In this document: positions 6,128 through 7,412 of the stretch, one piece after another
Numbering within the stretch: position 1 is the first letter of the stretch
Layout: the number at the start of each line of letters is the position of its first letter
Assembly: GCA_943913335.1 (NCBI GenBank)
Contig: CALTXS010000039.1
Coordinates: 1-7,412 of the forward strand
DNA length: 7,412 bases
DNA from: an uncultured Lysobacter sp.
Lineage (GTDB): Bacteria > Pseudomonadota > Gammaproteobacteria > Xanthomonadales > Xanthomonadaceae
Reading direction: 5' to 3'
Notes under the pieces: generated by a model
The model's input: the letters and a program-made list of their open reading frames with translations, nothing else
The model's database searches: none
Told to the model about the DNA's origin: nothing
Program-made: the position numbers and the translations under genes

Positions 6128-6139
6128 GGGCGTCCCTAT
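6125..6139 (-). promoter_or_regulatory. Hairpin that sequesters the hemH ribosome-binding site
   Basis: ATAGGG (6125-6130) and CCCTAT (6134-6139) are exact inverted repeats with a 3-base spacer. In the hemH mRNA the 5' arm AUAGGG contains most of the Shine-Dalgarno and the 3' arm CCCUAU contains the first two bases of the AUG, so folding would hide both. The same dyad could be a DNA operator. No clear promoter is evident for either hemH or tatA in 6127-6190. Confidence 0.4.
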
Positions 6140-6190
6140 TTTGCGCTATTCTTAAGGACTATCCAAACGGTTTCGGTGGCCTGACAAATC

Positions 6191-6442
6191 ATGGGCAGTT
6201 TCAGCATTTGGCATTGGTTGGTCGTGTTGGCGATCGTGGTGATCGTGTTCGGCACCAAGCGTCTGCGCAACGTCGGCCAGGATCTGGGCGAGGCCGTTAA
6301 GGGCTTCAAGCAAGGCATGCGCGATGAAGATCCTAACGCTCCGCGTCCCCCGCTCGAGCATCGTCCCAACGCGGACACCCAAGACAGCACGGCGGACACC
6401 ACCCGCACCGGCACCGACTCCAACGGCGATCGGACGCCTTAA
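6191..6442 (+). CDS. tatA: Sec-independent translocase subunit TatA
   Basis: An 83-aa subunit of the twin-arginine translocase, which assembles into the conduit for folded proteins across the inner membrane. The N-terminal transmembrane helix (about residues 4-20) begins with SIWHW and ends at the conserved F20-G21 hinge. The amphipathic helix follows as [22 protein letters not shown] (22-43). The C-terminal tail is acidic, Pro- and Thr-rich, and disordered, as in the family. Length is close to E. coli TatA (89 aa). Position 8 is His where E. coli has Gln. The Shine-Dalgarno is weak (no GGAG before ATG 6191), but no other start fits. It is the first gene of tatABC and divergent from hemH; tatB begins 62 bases downstream. 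Confidence 0.95.
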   Translation: MGSFSIWHWLVVLAIVVIVFGTKRLRNVGQDLGEAVKGFKQGMRDEDPNAPRPPLEHRPNADTQDSTADTTRTGTDSNGDRTP

Positions 6443-6455
6443 TCCAACCGATGTG

Positions 6456-6479
6456 CGGCGGCGCTCTGAGTGGCCGTCG
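6456..6479 (+). other. Stem-loop in the tatA-tatB spacer
   Basis: CGGCGGC (6456-6462) pairs with GCCGTCG (6473-6479) through seven pairs, one of them G-U, around a 10-base loop. It lies directly after the tatA stop and before the tatB ribosome-binding region. There is no T-run. It could stabilise the tatA 3' end or partly attenuate tatB. Confidence 0.35.
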
Positions 6480-6504
6480 TTCGGACCGGATGGAACCTTG
6501 ACCC

Positions 6505-6792
6505 GTGTTTGACGTCGGATTCAGTGAGATCCTGCTCACCTTATTGGTAGCCTTGGTCGTCCTGGGCCCCCGTCGGTTGCCGACGGCGGCCCGCTACGTG
6601 GGTCTCATGGTGCGCAAGGCGCGGGCCCAATGGTTCGCCGTCAAGGCAGAATTCGAGCAGGAGCTGGCGGCCGAGGATCTCAAGCGCTCCCTGCGCGAAA
6701 CGCAGCAGGCCCTGCGGGATGCCGAGGACGAGATTCGTCGCGGCGCCGACTCGGTCCAACGCGAGGTTACGGAGCATCGCGATGAGCGCTGA
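6505..6792 (+). CDS. tatB: Sec-independent translocase subunit TatB (short form)
   Basis: A 95-aa subunit that, with TatC, forms the receptor for twin-arginine signal peptides. MFDVGFSEILL at the start is the TatB signature, including E8. The transmembrane helix runs to about residue 20, the G21-P22 hinge follows, then RRLPTAARYVG, then a long charged helix rich in Glu, Arg and Gln. Many TatB proteins read GP(E/Q)RLP; position 23 is Arg here. The protein is much shorter than E. coli TatB (171 aa) and lacks the long Pro/Ala-rich tail, which is dispensable in E. coli. The start is GTG at 6505, with GGATGGA about 9 bases upstream. The ATG inside that sequence (6490) encodes only Met-Glu-Pro before a stop. 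The stop overlaps the tatC start by 11 bases. Confidence 0.94.
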   Translation: MFDVGFSEILLTLLVALVVLGPRRLPTAARYVGLMVRKARAQWFAVKAEFEQELAAEDLKRSLRETQQALRDAEDEIRRGADSVQREVTEHRDER

Positions 6793-7412
6793 GCAGAGCG
6801 CTGCGCCACCTGAGCGCCTTATTGATCACCTATTAGAACTGCGCTCGCGTTTGCTCAAGGCGGTTGCCGGCTGGTTGCTGGTCCTGCTGGCGTTGCTGCC
6901 GTTTGCCAACAAACTGTACGGCTGGCTGGCCAAACCTCTGCTCGACAAACTGCCCGCCGGCGGGCAGCTCATCGCCATTGATGTGGCGGCTCCGTTCTTT
7001 ACGCCGCTAAAGCTGGCGCTGGTGGTGGCCATGGTGCTCAGTGCGCCGTGGGCGCTGTACCAGTTGTGGTCGTTCGTGGCGCCCGGTCTCTATCAGCGTG
7101 AAAAGCGCCTCGCCCGGCCCTTGCTCGTCTCTGCGGTGTTGCTGTTCTATATCGGCTGCGCCTTCGCCTACTTTCTGGTGTTGCCCACCGTGTTCGGGTT
7201 TCTGGCCAAGACTACCCCCACGGGCGTGGCCATGATGACGGACATCACGCACTATCTCGACTTTGTGCTGGTGATCTTTCTGGCGTTCGGGCTGTCGTTT
7301 GAGCTGCCGGTGGCGCTGGTGGTGGCGGTCGCGCTGGGTGCGGTCACGCCTTCGCAGTTGCGTGAGTGGCGCGGCTATGCGGTGGTGGTGATCTTTATCA
7401 TTGCCGCTATTC
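6782..7412 (+). CDS. tatC: Sec-independent translocase subunit TatC (partial, 3' end cut)
   Basis: The first 210 codons of TatC, a six-helix inner-membrane protein that recognises the twin-arginine signal peptide; E. coli TatC is 258 aa, so about 45-50 residues are missing beyond the window. HLLELRSRLL (16-25) carries the signal-recognition residues E19 and R21 (E. coli E15 and R17). E107, in YQREKR, corresponds to E. coli E103. FFTPLKL (72-78), SAPWALYQLWSFVAPGLY and FYIGCAFAYF are conserved family blocks. The ATG at 6782 lies inside the tatB end, with GGAG at 6771-6774 seven bases upstream, so it has its own ribosome-binding site as well as coupling to tatB. No stop occurs before the window end. 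Confidence 0.96.
   Translation, partial: MSAEQSAAPPERLIDHLLELRSRLLKAVAGWLLVLLALLPFANKLYGWLAKPLLDKLPAGGQLIAIDVAAPFFTPLKLALVVAMVLSAPWALYQLWSFVAPGLYQREKRLARPLLVSAVLLFYIGCAFAYFLVLPTVFGFLAKTTPTGVAMMTDITHYLDFVLVIFLAFGLSFELPVALVVAVALGAVTPSQLREWRGYAVVVIFIIAAI

Noticed and set aside
6137..6165. TATTTT and TATTCT as -10 boxes for tatA
   Set aside because: Neither has a -35 match at usable spacing; in an AT-rich 64-base gap such matches are expected by chance.
6490..6501. Three-codon upstream frame (Met-Glu-Pro) before tatB
   Set aside because: It lies inside the likely Shine-Dalgarno region and has no convincing ribosome-binding site of its own, so it is probably a chance ATG.
1..7412. Mobile element, defence island, toxin-antitoxin pair or CRISPR array
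   Set aside because: All genes but one partial fragment belong to recognisable families, none of them a defence or mobility family, and there are no spaced direct repeats, terminal repeats or transposase motifs.

Overview
This is a dense, chromosomal housekeeping window from a moderately GC-rich bacterium. Almost every base is coding, and codon use looks uniform across the genes. The gene set (ttcA, rdgC, a YgjP-type metallopeptidase, hemH, tatABC, and a small YdcH/DUF465 protein) points to a gammaproteobacterium. The YdcH-like sequence and the gene order suggest the Xanthomonadales/Lysobacterales, but that placement is inference. I see no insertion sequence, phage gene, CRISPR array, rRNA or tRNA.

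Layout, left to right. The first 69 bases are the 3' end of an unidentified plus-strand gene, with a strong hairpin overlapping its stop. A TetA-like MFS efflux transporter follows (127-1374, +) and runs tail to tail into a 68-aa YdcH/DUF465 coiled-coil protein (1371-1577, -). That small gene diverges from ttcA (1603-2517, +), which encodes the tRNA C32 2-thiolation enzyme. ttcA is followed by rdgC (2576-3478, +) and a YgjP-like zinc metallopeptidase (3475-4314, +) that overlaps rdgC by ATGA. This rightward group meets, tail to tail, a leftward pair: hemH (ferrochelatase, 5167-6126, -) and an overlapping SERHL-like alpha/beta hydrolase (4311-5174, -). hemH diverges from the twin-arginine translocation operon tatA-tatB-tatC (+), and tatC is cut by the window end.

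The genes form four transcription groups: the MFS gene; ydcH; ttcA-rdgC-peptidase; hemH-hydrolase against tatABC. Functionally they are unrelated housekeeping modules (tRNA thiolation, RecA control, haem synthesis, folded-protein export). The hydrolase and peptidase have no known link to their partners beyond tight translational overlap.

No new multi-gene system is visible. The points worth a second look are in the junctions. A self-complementary -10 element (TTATAA) sits between ydcH and ttcA, so close to both start codons that both mRNAs would be leaderless or nearly so. Two convergent gene pairs share a 4-bp stop-codon overlap, one with a hairpin whose loop holds both stops. Two overlapping dyads lie on the hemH start and ribosome-binding site. 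A C9 tract lies just upstream of the MFS start. tatB is short, starts with GTG, and is separated from tatA by a spacer that can fold.
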